Source of the DNA: Magnetococcales bacterium
Lineage (GTDB): Bacteria > Pseudomonadota > Magnetococcia > Magnetococcales > JADFZT01
Assembly: GCA_015232395.1 (NCBI GenBank)
Contig: JADFZT010000028.1
Location: 1-53,389 of the forward strand
DNA: 53,389 nucleotides
Reading direction: 5' to 3'
Position numbers and translations under genes: made by a program. The notes under the pieces were generated by a model that saw only the letters and a program-made list of their open reading frames with translations, ran no database searches and had not been told where the DNA came from. Positions within the stretch are counted from its first letter, which is position 1; each line of letters begins with the position of its first letter. This document shows, piece by piece, positions 42,607 through 51,809 of the stretch.

Positions 42607-45324
42607 TCAGTTCAGTTTGATCGTCTGCTCCTCATAGGAGATGGTATCCTTCATCCCTCCCAGGGAGGCTTGGGCTGCGGCCAGCCGGGCTATATAGACC
42701 CGGAAGGGGGAGCAGGAGACATAATCCAGCCCCACCTGCTCGAAAAAGGCGATGGAGGCCGGGTCGCCGCCGTGCTCGCCACAGATGCCCAGTTTAATCT
42801 CCGGATAGGTGATCCGGCCTTGTTGCACCGCGATCTTGATCAACTGACCCACACCGGCTCGATCCACGGTGACGAAGGGATCCTGGGGGATGATCCCCTT
42901 GTCCACATATTCCATCAGAAAGATCCCGGCATCGTCCCGGGAGATGCCCAGGGTGGTCTGGGTGAGGTCGTTGGTGCCGAAAGAGAAAAATTCTGCGCTC
43001 TGAGCCAGTCGGCCTGCGGCAAGGGCCGCCCGAGGCAGTTCGATCATGGTGCCGATGAGCACCTTCAGGGTGACCCCTTTTTCTTTCTGGACCAGGTCGC
43101 ACTCCGCCTGACAGGTTCGGCGCATGGCTTCGAGTTCTTTATTGTGGCCTACCAATGGGATCATGATTTCCGGGGTGATGGTAAATCCTTCATTCTTGAC
43201 CAGATCACAGGCCGCTTCCATGATGGCCCGCACCTGCATCTCATAGATTTCCGGGTAGGTGATACCCAGGCGACACCCCCGGTGGCCCAGCATGGGGTTG
43301 AACTCCTTCATATCCTCCACCCGTTCCCGGATGTCGGAAATCGGCAGCCCCAGTGAGTTGGCTACCTCGGCCTGGCCTTTTTCATCCCGGGGGATGAATT
43401 CGTGGAGAGGCGGGTCCAGCAGACGGATGGTGACCGGCAAGCCCTGCATCTCCCGGAACAGCCCTTCAAAGTCTCCCCGTTGCATGGGCAGGATTTTTTG
43501 CAGGGCAGCCCGGCGGCCTGCTTCATCCTGGGCCAGGATCATCTCCCGCACCGCCAGAATGCGCTCTTCCTGGAAAAACATATGCTCCGTACGGCACAAC
43601 CCAATCCCCTCAGCGCCGAATTTGCGGGCGATGCGGGCATCTTCCGGGGTGTCGGCGTTGGCCCGAACCCCCATCCGGCGAATGCCGTCAGCCCAGCTCA
43701 TGAAGGTGGTGAAATCCTCACTGGGTTCCGGATCCCGGGTGGCAATGCGCCCCACCATGATTTCACCGGAAGCCCCATCCATGGTGAGCCAATCCCCCTT
43801 TTTGACCCGGGTGCTACCGACGTTGAAGCGTTCGTTGGCAAAATCGATGCGCAGATCCACACAACCCGAGACACAAGGCCGCCCCATACCCCGGGCCACC
43901 ACCGCCGCGTGGGAGGTCATGCCACCACGGGCAGTGACGATGCCTTTGGCCGCATGCATGCCCTGAATATCCTCGGGGTTGGTCTCATCCCGCACCAGAA
44001 TGACATCCCGTCCTGCTTCGGCTTCGGCCACGGCATCTTCGGCATTGAACACCACCTGCCCGGAAGCCGCTCCAGGAGAAGCAGGCAGTCCAGTGGTTAG
44101 CACCGGCTTGTCGGCCCGGGCTACGGGATCCAGGGTGGGGTGGAGAATTTGGTCGAGATCGGTGGGATCCAGGCGGCGGATCGCCTCTTCCCGGGTGATC
44201 AGGCCCTCCTTGACCATATCTACGGCGATGGTGAGCGCCGCTTCGGTGGTACGCTTGCCGTTGCGGGTTTGCAGAATCCACAGACGATTGTTCTGGATGG
44301 TAAATTCCAGATCCTGCATATCCCGATAATGGGTCTCCAGATGCCGGACAAACTGGCGCAATTCTTTGTAAAGCTCCGGCATGGTCTCTTCCATGGCCGG
44401 AAGGTCCGAACGATTGCGCTCCTTGCCTTCTACCGTAATCTGCTGCGGAGTGCGGATGCCTGCCACCACATCTTCGCCCTGGGCGTTGATGAGATATTCC
44501 CCATAAAAGCGATTTTCGCCGGTGGCCGGATCCCGGGTAAAGGCCACCCCGGTGGCACAGTCATCGCCCATATTGCCGTAGACCATGGCCTGGACATTGA
44601 CCGCTGTACCCCAGTGGTCGGGAATATGATGGAGTCGGCGATAGGTGATGGCCCGGGGGATGTTCCAGGATTTGAACACGGCACCGATAGCGGCCCATAG
44701 TTGTTCATGGGGATCCTCGGTGAGAGGTTTGCCGGTCTCTTGGAGAATGATCTCCTTGAAACGGCTGGCAAGCTCCTGCCAATCTTCAGCAGTGAGGTCC
44801 ACATCCCGCTCCTTGTTCCGGAGCTTTTTCAGCGCCTGGATCTTCTCTTCAAACAGGTGATGTTCCACCCCCAGCACCACCTCCCCATACATCTGGATAA
44901 AGCGGCGGTAGGAGTCATAGGCGAAGCGGGGATTGTTGGTCTTTTTGATGAGACCTTTGACGGCGGCGTCGTTCAAACCCAAATTGAGCACCGTATCCAT
45001 CATGCCCGGCATGGAGGCCCGGGCCCCGGAGCGCACCGAAACGAGCAGGGGGTTTTCAGGATCCCCAAAACGGGCGTCCATGGTTTTTTCCACCCAGGCC
45101 AGCGCTGATTCGACACTTGGCTGAAGATCCGGGGGAAACTGTTCACGGTTGGCCAAAAAGGCGTTGCACACCTGAGTGCCGATGGTAAACCCGGCTGGCA
45201 CCGGAATACCGATACGGGTCATCTCGGCGAGATTCGCCCCTTTGCCGCCCAGGATGGTGCGCATATCCGCATCCCCCTCGGCCAGACCGTCACCAAAGAA
45301 AAAAACCTGCTTGTTGCGTACCAT
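42607..45324 (-). CDS. ppdK: Pyruvate, phosphate dikinase (PpdK)
   Basis: PPDK interconverts pyruvate, ATP and phosphate with PEP, AMP and pyrophosphate. The 905-residue product shows the N-terminal nucleotide-binding part (KGANLAEMTRIGIPVPAGFT), the phosphohistidine domain (GGMTSHAAVVARGMG, H472) and the C-terminal PEP/pyruvate barrel (LCRTEHMFF, NPMLGHRGCRLG, FGTNDLTQTTLG). Length and motifs are complete. GGAG lies 6 nt before the ATG. It starts 9 bp after glyS, so it is in the glyQ-glyS unit. In sulfur oxidisers that fix CO2 it can feed gluconeogenesis; its pyrophosphate use would pair with the APS branch (inference). Confidence 0.95.
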   Translation of the reverse strand: MVRNKQVFFFGDGLAEGDADMRTILGGKGANLAEMTRIGIPVPAGFTIGTQVCNAFLANREQFPPDLQPSVESALAWVEKTMDARFGDPENPLLVSVRSGARASMPGMMDTVLNLGLNDAAVKGLIKKTNNPRFAYDSYRRFIQMYGEVVLGVEHHLFEEKIQALKKLRNKERDVDLTAEDWQELASRFKEIILQETGKPLTEDPHEQLWAAIGAVFKSWNIPRAITYRRLHHIPDHWGTAVNVQAMVYGNMGDDCATGVAFTRDPATGENRFYGEYLINAQGEDVVAGIRTPQQITVEGKERNRSDLPAMEETMPELYKELRQFVRHLETHYRDMQDLEFTIQNNRLWILQTRNGKRTTEAALTIAVDMVKEGLITREEAIRRLDPTDLDQILHPTLDPVARADKPVLTTGLPASPGAASGQVVFNAEDAVAEAEAGRDVILVRDETNPEDIQGMHAAKGIVTARGGMTSHAAVVARGMGRPCVSGCVDLRIDFANERFNVGSTRVKKGDWLTMDGASGEIMVGRIATRDPEPSEDFTTFMSWADGIRRMGVRANADTPEDARIARKFGAEGIGLCRTEHMFFQEERILAVREMILAQDEAGRRAALQKILPMQRGDFEGLFREMQGLPVTIRLLDPPLHEFIPRDEKGQAEVANSLGLPISDIRERVEDMKEFNPMLGHRGCRLGITYPEIYEMQVRAIMEAACDLVKNEGFTITPEIMIPLVGHNKELEAMRRTCQAECDLVQKEKGVTLKVLIGTMIELPRAALAAGRLAQSAEFFSFGTNDLTQTTLGISRDDAGIFLMEYVDKGIIPQDPFVTVDRAGVGQLIKIAVQQGRITYPEIKLGICGEHGGDPASIAFFEQVGLDYVSCSPFRVYIARLAAAQASLGGMKDTISYEEQTIKLN

Positions 45325-45333
45325 GGAGGGCTC

Positions 45334-47448
45334 CTAGCGATTTTCCGGAAGCACCAGGCGGCTGACATCGGCCACCTGCTGAAAGTTGTTGCGCACCTGG
45401 GCCAAGAGCGCCAGGCGATTGTTTTGTATCTTGGGGTCGGGATCCATCACCAACACCTGATCAAAGAAGGCATCAATCCCTTCCCGGAGTCCAGCGAGAA
45501 TTTTCAGGGCTTCCCCATAGTGACCTTTCTTGCAGGCTTGGGCCACCTGATCCCGGGAGCCGCTGACGGCTTGGTGGAGGTTTTCCTCCTCGGGATTTTG
45601 GAAAAGGGCGGCATCTGGTTCACCCAGAGAGTTGCCTGCCTTGGCTTTTTTGTCTGGATCGGCCTTTTCCAAAATATTACGGATTCGCTTGTTGGCCCCT
45701 ACCAGAGCGGTATAGGCTTCGAGCTTTTTAAATTCCGACAGGGCCTTCACCCGGGCAACGGCATCGTTGAGATCATCCAGACCCAATATTTGTACCGCAT
45801 CAATCAGGTCATAATCAAAGCCGTCCGATTTGAGATGGGATTTGAGACGGCCATAGAAAAAGTCCAGCAGGCTGGCGACGGTTTTGGTCCGGGTTTGATC
45901 CAGTATACCTTCCGGATAGAGCAGATGGGCAGAGCCCAGCACCTGGGAGAGGGAGAGGCGCAGACCTTCGCCATCCAGGATCATGCGGATCACACCGAGG
46001 GCGGCCCGGCGCAGGGCAAAGGGATCTTTGGTGCCGGTGGGAACAAGACCAATCCCAAAGCAGCCCACCAGGGTGTCGAGTTTGTCGGCGAGAGAGACGA
46101 TGGTGCCGGTGGGGGTTTCAGGCAGGGTATCTCCCGCTCCCTGGGGCCGATAGTGCTCCTCAATGGCGGTTGCGACCTCATTTTCGACGCCATCGTTGCG
46201 GGCATAATAGCCCCCCATGATCCCCTGCAACTCCGGAAATTCTCCCACCATGCCGGTCTGCAGATCACATTTGGCAAGCCTGGCACCCAGTTGGGCCCGC
46301 TCCACATTCCCCCCGGGTATGGCTTTGGCCAGATGGGCGGACAACCCTTCCATCCGACGGATTTTTTTCCCCACCGAGCCCAGACGGTTTTGAAAGACAA
46401 CCCGATCCAGTCCTTCCAGCCGGGATTCCAGGGGGGTGTTGCGATCTTCCTTCCAGAAAAAGGCGGCATCTTCCAGGCGGGCTCTAAGCACCCGCTCGTA
46501 GCCCGTCACCATGACGTTGTTGTCCGGGGTCTCCATGTTGGCGATGACGATAAAACGGGGTAGGAGCGTTCCATCGCTGTTTTCCACCGAGAAAAACTTT
46601 TGGTGGTTTTTCATGGAGGTGATGAGCACCTCCGGGGGAATCTCCAAAAATTTGGCATCAAAGCGGCCCATGAGGGGCACCGGCCATTCGGTAAGACACG
46701 CATTTTCGGAGAGGAGTTTTTCATCCATCACCGCACGCCCTCCGGCCTCTTCAGCCAGCTGTTCCACCCCTGCGCGGATCTGCTTCATGCGTTCGGAAAG
46801 GGAGAGAATGACCTTATTGTCGGCCAGGGTTTGCCCATATTCAGCCGCAGAGTGGACGGTGTGGGGGCCCCGGCCCATAAAGCGATGGCCTTCGATGGTA
46901 TCGCTGGAAGCGAGACCATCTTCAGTCTTGAAGGGAAGGATGGTGCCGTCCATCAGCGCCAGCATCGAATGGACCGGTCGCACAAAGCGCATCTCCCCAG
47001 CTCCCCAGCGCATGGTTTTGGGCCAGGGGAGGGTGGAGAGAATCCGGGTCATGATTTCTGGTACCACTTCCGTGGCAGAGCGTCCCGGTTTTTGCAGGGT
47101 ATAGCCGAGATATTCCCCCTTGGGGGTATCGATGCGCTGGAGTTGATCCACCTCCACTTTACAGCTGCGGGCAAACCCCTGGGCGGCTCGGGAGGGGTTG
47201 CCTTTCTTGTCGAAGGCCGCTTTCACTGCCGGACCCTTGCGCTGCTCCGATACGTCCGGTTGCTTGTCGGCCAGATCACGCACCACCGCCATCAAGCGTC
47301 GGGGGGTGCCTTGGCTATCCACCGATGCAAAGGTCAGATGGTTATCCTTGAGAGCTTTTTCCAGCTGCTCCCGAAAGGTGACGATGGCTTTGGGCAGCAG
47401 ACGGGCCGGTATCTCTTCACAACCGATTTCCCACAAAAATTCGTTCAC
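45334..47448 (-). CDS. glyS: Glycyl-tRNA synthetase beta subunit (GlyS)
   Basis: The beta subunit binds tRNA-Gly in the bacterial two-subunit synthetase. The 704-residue product starts FLWEIGCEEIPARLLPKA (the usual GlyS opening). It contains SMKNHQKFFSV and the HD-like and anticodon-binding C-terminal regions (LADKLDTLVGCFGIGLVPTG; PFALRRAALGVIRMIL). Length is typical. The start is GTG preceded by GGAGGAG. glyQ lies 124 bp upstream and ppdK 9 bp downstream. Confidence 0.95.
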   Translation of the reverse strand: MNEFLWEIGCEEIPARLLPKAIVTFREQLEKALKDNHLTFASVDSQGTPRRLMAVVRDLADKQPDVSEQRKGPAVKAAFDKKGNPSRAAQGFARSCKVEVDQLQRIDTPKGEYLGYTLQKPGRSATEVVPEIMTRILSTLPWPKTMRWGAGEMRFVRPVHSMLALMDGTILPFKTEDGLASSDTIEGHRFMGRGPHTVHSAAEYGQTLADNKVILSLSERMKQIRAGVEQLAEEAGGRAVMDEKLLSENACLTEWPVPLMGRFDAKFLEIPPEVLITSMKNHQKFFSVENSDGTLLPRFIVIANMETPDNNVMVTGYERVLRARLEDAAFFWKEDRNTPLESRLEGLDRVVFQNRLGSVGKKIRRMEGLSAHLAKAIPGGNVERAQLGARLAKCDLQTGMVGEFPELQGIMGGYYARNDGVENEVATAIEEHYRPQGAGDTLPETPTGTIVSLADKLDTLVGCFGIGLVPTGTKDPFALRRAALGVIRMILDGEGLRLSLSQVLGSAHLLYPEGILDQTRTKTVASLLDFFYGRLKSHLKSDGFDYDLIDAVQILGLDDLNDAVARVKALSEFKKLEAYTALVGANKRIRNILEKADPDKKAKAGNSLGEPDAALFQNPEEENLHQAVSGSRDQVAQACKKGHYGEALKILAGLREGIDAFFDQVLVMDPDPKIQNNRLALLAQVRNNFQQVADVSRLVLPENR

Positions 47449-47572
47449 ATCACTCCTCCCCGGCCCAGCATTGGAAAAATCACTGCGGCCGGTTTTGGTT
47501 GATTCAAATAGATCAGTCAGACTGATGGGGGACCATTTGGTTTCTCAAAAAAGTCCCTATCAGGGGATCACC

Positions 47573-48442
47573 TTATTTTTTGATCAGTGGAAATCCCATC
47601 GCTTCCCGCTCCGCTACATAGGCTTCCGCCACCCGGCGGGCGAGATTGCGCACCCGGGCGATATAACCGGCCCGCTCGGTGACGCTGATAGCCCCTCGGG
47701 CATCCAGGAGATTGAAGGTGTGGGAACACTTGATCACGGCATCGTAGGCGGGCAGGGAGAGCTTTTGCTCCACCAACCGCAACGCCTCGGCTTCGTGGGT
47801 GGTAAAGAGGGGAAAGAGCACCTCGGTATCGGCGGCCTCAAAGTTAAAGCGGGAGTAGGCTACCTCGTTGGCGTGGAAGACATCCCCATAGGTCAGCTCA
47901 CCGTTCCAGGAGAGGTCGTAGACATTTTCCACTCCTTGGATATACATGGCCAGGCGCTCGATGCCGTAGGTGATTTCACCGGAGACCGGTTTCAGCTCGA
48001 CCCCGCCCACCTGCTGAAAATAGGTAAACTGGGTCACTTCCATACCGTCGAGCCACACCTCCCAACCGAGCCCCGAAGCCCCCAGGGTGGGGGATTCCCA
48101 GTCATCCTCGACAAAGCGGATGTCGTGGGCCATGGGGTCGATGCCGATCGCCTTCAGCGACTCCAGATAGAGATCCTGAATGTCCGATGGGGAGGGCTTC
48201 AGGATCACCTGGAATTGATAATAGTGCTGTAAGCGGTTGGGGTTTTCACCGTAGCGGCCATCGGTGGGGCGGCGGGAGGGCTGGACATAGGCGGTGTTGA
48301 AGGGCTCCGGCCCCAGCACTCTCAAGAAGGTGGCAGGGTGAAAGGTGCCAGCCCCCATCTCCATATCGTAGGGCTGCAACACCACGCACCCCTTTTTGGC
48401 CCAGTAGGCCTGCAATCCAAAGATCAGTTCCTGAAAATTCAC
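47573..48442 (-). CDS. glyQ: Glycyl-tRNA synthetase alpha subunit (GlyQ)
   Basis: The catalytic class II core of the heterotetrameric enzyme. The 289-residue product has the family's near-invariant N-terminus ([38 protein letters not shown]). [38 protein letters not shown] and the closing [20 protein letters not shown] follow. The start is GTG with GGGAGT upstream. It is the first gene of the glyQ-glyS-ppdK unit. Confidence 0.96.
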   Translation of the reverse strand: MNFQELIFGLQAYWAKKGCVVLQPYDMEMGAGTFHPATFLRVLGPEPFNTAYVQPSRRPTDGRYGENPNRLQHYYQFQVILKPSPSDIQDLYLESLKAIGIDPMAHDIRFVEDDWESPTLGASGLGWEVWLDGMEVTQFTYFQQVGGVELKPVSGEITYGIERLAMYIQGVENVYDLSWNGELTYGDVFHANEVAYSRFNFEAADTEVLFPLFTTHEAEALRLVEQKLSLPAYDAVIKCSHTFNLLDARGAISVTERAGYIARVRNLARRVAEAYVAEREAMGFPLIKK

Positions 48443-48566
48443 GTCTGACTCCCTGTTTCAAGGAAAAACCCACCGATGATCCATGCCTGGACCCTTCGTG
48501 TCAAGAATCTGGGCAGTTAAGTGGATTATTTTTCTGTTTTCAGTATTCCTGGTAGGGAGTGAATTG

Positions 48567-49283
48567 TTATTTTGGCAGATTTAATGTTTTTAGCCAATCC
48601 AGTACATTGTCGTGGTCTTTTAGTGTAATTTTAGTTTTGTTTGACTCGGCAAAATCAAGCGCTGGTTTCGTGAAATTGGATGTAGTGACAATTAGTCCTT
48701 TGTGAGCTTTGTTGTGATTAACTACTCCAAGTAGTCCTCTGACAACTATGATACCAACTTTTTTGCGGACATATTTTTTGCACTCAATAAGGTTGACGGT
48801 GTCTCCTGTCAAGCCGCACTTTTTTATAGCAATAACGTCAAACCCGCCGTCATTTTTTTCAGGAGTTAACTCGACATCAAACCCATTATTGGAAAATATG
48901 CCAGCTATCAGTTCTTCATATTTTCGAGGCGTTAGTTCATGGATAAGGTGTTGCTTTTTTCTGCATATCTCAATCAACTCTTCTGTAACGTTTGGCAGCC
49001 AAATATCTGCCTTCTTTATTAGTGTGTTTTCTTTGCTTGGGTTTATCAAAACATCTGTAATTGTTTCTTCATTGAACAGTGTTTTGTCTTGTGTGTAACC
49101 CATATCTTTTATTATTTGATAGTATTGCCACTGTCCAGATGATGAAACGTGTTCGCCAACTTGTTTTCGAAAGTCGGGCGATTTGTGAAACATGGCTTCT
49201 TCAAAAGGGCTCAGCTCCCCTCCTCTGTCCAAATTTTCAGCTGCTCTTTGGATGTAAAAAAATTCGCCGAGTGTCGATCGCAT
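48567..49283 (-). CDS. Mrr-like restriction endonuclease family protein
   Basis: The 238-residue product has a helical N-terminal half of unknown fold and a C-terminal PD-(D/E)xK nuclease of the Mrr type. Visible are LTPRKYEELIAGIFSNNGFD, DGGFDVIAIKK (D149), VNLIECKKY (E167, K169) and GLIVTTSNFTKPALDFAE. All catalytic residues are kept. The gene is clearly more AT-rich than its neighbours and uses A/T-ending codons, which suggests recent transfer. A TTG at 49295 is in frame, but GGAGA 7 nt before the ATG at 49283 is better. Mrr enzymes cut modified DNA; the target here is unknown. Confidence 0.82.
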   Translation of the reverse strand: MRSTLGEFFYIQRAAENLDRGGELSPFEEAMFHKSPDFRKQVGEHVSSSGQWQYYQIIKDMGYTQDKTLFNEETITDVLINPSKENTLIKKADIWLPNVTEELIEICRKKQHLIHELTPRKYEELIAGIFSNNGFDVELTPEKNDGGFDVIAIKKCGLTGDTVNLIECKKYVRKKVGIIVVRGLLGVVNHNKAHKGLIVTTSNFTKPALDFAESNKTKITLKDHDNVLDWLKTLNLPK

Positions 49284-49379
49284 TTTTTTCTCCAAAATTT
49301 TAGTGTTTGCTGCTGATGTCTGGAATGAGCCTAGTTAGATTGCATGCGTTGATAGGCTAAATAATGCGAGAGTGTTTTT

Positions 49380-49643
49380 TTATCTGGCATTGATATGATC
49401 TGATTTGATCTCTCTGATCCAGGCTTCGGAATCCTCATGGCCTCCACACTGAGCGGCTTCTTTTAAAAATTGTTGGCGTTTTTTCCAGGCAGCAAGGGCG
49501 TCGGCGTTTTTTTTGTCAGACTTGAGAGGAGATCCTTCCTCCTCAATTTCAACACGAAGAGTACAGTTTGGATCGGGATGGAAGCGTTTTTTCCAGTGAT
49601 CCGGGAGCTCGGAAGGGCTTACTTGAGTAAAAATTGTTTTCAC
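49380..49643 (-). CDS. Small protein downstream of the ParD-like gene, unknown
   Basis: The 87-residue product begins MKTIFTQVSPSELPDHWKKR. A short acidic beta strand (TLRVEIEEEGSP) follows, then a lysine-rich helix and a C-terminal EAWIREIKSDHINAR. The tail resembles C-termini of small antitoxins, but no toxin fold is visible. It lies 38 bp after the ParD-like gene in the place where a ParE toxin would be expected. Confidence 0.6.
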   Translation of the reverse strand: MKTIFTQVSPSELPDHWKKRFHPDPNCTLRVEIEEEGSPLKSDKKNADALAAWKKRQQFLKEAAQCGGHEDSEAWIREIKSDHINAR

Positions 49644-49681
49644 AGTATGGGCTCCTTTTGGGCCGGAAAAAAGGCGAGAGA

Positions 49682-49942
49682 TCAGCCAGGTTCGGCCTTG
49701 GCAATCATTTCATCCATGCCTGCTATGACTTCTTCCAAGGTTGCGGTTTCACCCCGTTCGATCTGGTCCAAACCAATCTGGATTTCCCTGCGAAGCCAAG
49801 CCAGCTCTTTGGCTTTCTCCTGCTCCCTCTCCATCAACAGGTGCAGCCCTTCGCTGATGATTTCACTGGGGGAGGTGAAGGCGCCTTCATGAATGCGCTG
49901 TTTGATGAAGCTTTCCTGGCTTGGTGTCAGAGTGACCTCCAT
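49682..49942 (-). CDS. ParD-like (CC2985-type) antitoxin
   Basis: The 86-residue product has the ribbon-helix-helix antitoxin opening (VTLTPSQESFIKQRIHEGAF, TSPSEIISEGLHLLME), followed by a charged helix and a flexible C-terminus (EEVIAGMDEMIAKAEPG) of the kind that binds ParE. It would repress its own promoter and neutralise a toxin. No ParE gene is adjacent, so it looks orphaned. Confidence 0.8.
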   Translation of the reverse strand: MEVTLTPSQESFIKQRIHEGAFTSPSEIISEGLHLLMEREQEKAKELAWLRREIQIGLDQIERGETATLEEVIAGMDEMIAKAEPG

Positions 49943-49975
49943 GGGGGTTCCTTAGCCAAAATGGAAGTTTCGAAC

Positions 49976-50023
49976 AGTATGGCAGAAATGACTGGAATCA
50001 GTATGGCAGAAATGACTGGAATT
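49976..50023. repeat. 24-bp tandem duplication
   Basis: Two adjacent copies of a 24-bp unit starting AGTATGGCAGAAATGACTGG, differing only at the last base. It lies just upstream of the ParD-like gene, where its operator and promoter would be. Confidence 0.9.
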
Positions 50024-50084
50024 TGTCATTCACCGATTCCGCCACCAGGAAGCTTCAATCACTGTGTGGGTGTTCCCAGACAGA

Positions 50085-50831
50085 TCAATCCTCTCCCTGA
50101 TTTCCCCCGGAAGCTGGGGCCTGGGCCAGGATGCGTTCGGCCAGGCGGGAGAAGGGCAGGCTTTGCAGCCACACCTTGCCAGTGCCACTGATGGTGGTGA
50201 GGAACAACCCTTCCCCACCAAAAAACATCGATTTCAACCCCCCAGCCGTCTCAATGGAATAGTCGAGTCCCGGGGTGAAGCCGACCAGGGTGCCGGTATC
50301 GACTCTGAGGGTTTCTCCGCGCAGCTCTTTTTCGACGATGGCCCCGCAAGCGTGGATGAAGGCCAAACCATCCCCGGAAATTTTTTGCAGAATGAACCCT
50401 TCACCACCAAAAAAACCGGCTCCCAACCGCTGGCTGAAGGCGATGGAGAGTTGGGTGCCCAGAGCGGCGGCCAGGAATGAATCTTTCTGACAGAGGATCG
50501 ATCCCCCCAGTTGACCGAGGTCGAGAGGAATGATTTTTCCCGGGAAGGGGGCGGCAAAGGCCACCCGCCGTTTGCCGTGGCCTCGGTTGGTAAAGTGGGT
50601 CATGAAGAGGGATTCACCGGTCAACACCCGCTGGCCGATGTTGAGCAGGCCGCCGAAAAAGCCTCCGGACATATTCGAGCCATCCCCCATCTTGGCTTCA
50701 AATTCGATCCCTTCCTCCATGTAGCTCATGCCTCCGGCTTCAGCAATGACCGTTTCACCCGGATCCAGCTCCACCTCTACCAGTTGAATGTCGTCGCCGA
50801 TAATTTCATAGTCCACTTCGTGGCAGCGCAT
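50085..50831 (-). CDS. AIM24/TIGR00266-family protein
   Basis: The 248-residue product matches the AIM24 beta-solenoid family: [71 protein letters not shown] and [20 protein letters not shown]. The function of this widespread family is not established in bacteria. The frame extends upstream to 50954, but GGAGG lies 10 nt before the ATG at 50831 and conservation starts there. It stands alone next to the ParD-like region. Confidence 0.85.
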   Translation of the reverse strand: MRCHEVDYEIIGDDIQLVEVELDPGETVIAEAGGMSYMEEGIEFEAKMGDGSNMSGGFFGGLLNIGQRVLTGESLFMTHFTNRGHGKRRVAFAAPFPGKIIPLDLGQLGGSILCQKDSFLAAALGTQLSIAFSQRLGAGFFGGEGFILQKISGDGLAFIHACGAIVEKELRGETLRVDTGTLVGFTPGLDYSIETAGGLKSMFFGGEGLFLTTISGTGKVWLQSLPFSRLAERILAQAPASGGNQGED

Positions 50832-51171
50832 GATGGTTATTCCTCCTTGGGGGCGAATGTGAAAGTTTTTTTGACCACATTGGGTGAATCGACCGCACTC
50901 TCTGTTTATCATACCGCCGGTCTCAAGGTCATCCACATTGCATGAACAGGCCAAAATCTTCCCTGATCAAGGTTTTTTTGAAAGAGAGGGGAGGGGGTTT
51001 TTTGGCGTGTTGTCCGGGGAGAAATCCAGGCTTTTTGTTTCCCAAGTATATTCGATTAACGATAAAAAAATTTTATCCTGAAACAGGGTCTTGACAAGGC
51101 CAAATTAGCCATGCATAACATCCCCTATCAGAATTTGATAATACTCCGATATCCCAGGAAAAGCGCCCAAC
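50832..51171. other. Divergent intergenic region upstream of rdgB
   Basis: No gene is supported in these 340 bases. The right part carries a sigma-70-like promoter for the rdgB-sat-aprB unit (listed separately). The left part must hold the promoter of the leftward AIM24-like gene, not recognisable with confidence. The last 170 bases are AT-rich. Confidence 0.5.
51091..51119 (+). promoter_or_regulatory. Sigma-70-like promoter upstream of rdgB-sat-aprB
   Basis: A perfect -35 box TTGACA (51091-51096) is followed after 17 bp by CATAAC (51114-51119; 4 of 6 matches to the -10 consensus). It lies about 50 bp before the rdgB start and faces the right way. Confidence 0.6.
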
Positions 51172-51798
51172 TTGAAGATTGTCCTTGCCACCCGCAATAG
51201 AAAGAAAATCGAGGAAATACAAAGGATTGTATCTGGTTTGGCCGTCACACTGCTCACTCTGGACGATTTTCCGGAGTTTCCCGAGGTGGTGGAGGATGGG
51301 GAAACTTTTCAAGCCAACGCCGACAAGAAGGCGGTTGCCATCGCCAAACAGACCGGTTTGGCTGCTTTGGCAGATGATTCAGGGCTGGTTGTGGATGCTT
51401 TGGGGGGGGCGCCGGGGGTTCACTCGGCCCGTTTTGCAGGCCCCAACGCCAGTGACGCCGACAATTTGGAACGCCTGCTGAAAGATCTCGACGGCGTGCC
51501 GGATGAAAAACGCACTGCCCGTTTTGAATGTCTCCTCTCCCTGGCTCTTGGGCCGGATGAGGTTTTTCACTTTTCCGGCACTGTTGAAGGTCGGATTGGT
51601 CATACCAGGAGGGGGGAAAATGGCTTTGGTTACGACCCGGTTTTTTTCCCCTTGGAGGCCCCGGAACACACTTTTGCCGAAATGACAGCGGCCCAAAAAG
51701 ATGGCATGAGCCATCGGGGGCGGGCTCTCATCGGCTTTGCAAAGGCACTTGAAGAAGCCTCTTCAAATTCACCCCTGAAAATTGTTTTGCACCCTTAG
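51172..51798 (+). CDS. rdgB: Non-canonical purine NTP pyrophosphatase (RdgB/HAM1)
   Basis: Removes dITP, dXTP and ITP from the pool by hydrolysis to the monophosphate and pyrophosphate. The 208-residue product has the family motifs [58 protein letters not shown] and the late SHRGRAL. It starts with TTG; CAGGAAAAG lies about 9 nt upstream. It is followed after 11 bp by sat, so the pair is probably co-transcribed. Confidence 0.95.
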   Translation: MKIVLATRNRKKIEEIQRIVSGLAVTLLTLDDFPEFPEVVEDGETFQANADKKAVAIAKQTGLAALADDSGLVVDALGGAPGVHSARFAGPNASDADNLERLLKDLDGVPDEKRTARFECLLSLALGPDEVFHFSGTVEGRIGHTRRGENGFGYDPVFFPLEAPEHTFAEMTAAQKDGMSHRGRALIGFAKALEEASSNSPLKIVLHP

Positions 51799-51809
51799 AG
51801 GAGATGCCC

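Noticed and set aside
45424-46563. 379-codon open frame on the plus strand opposite glyS
   Set aside because: It is antisense to a full-length, well-conserved GlyS and has a low-complexity composition.
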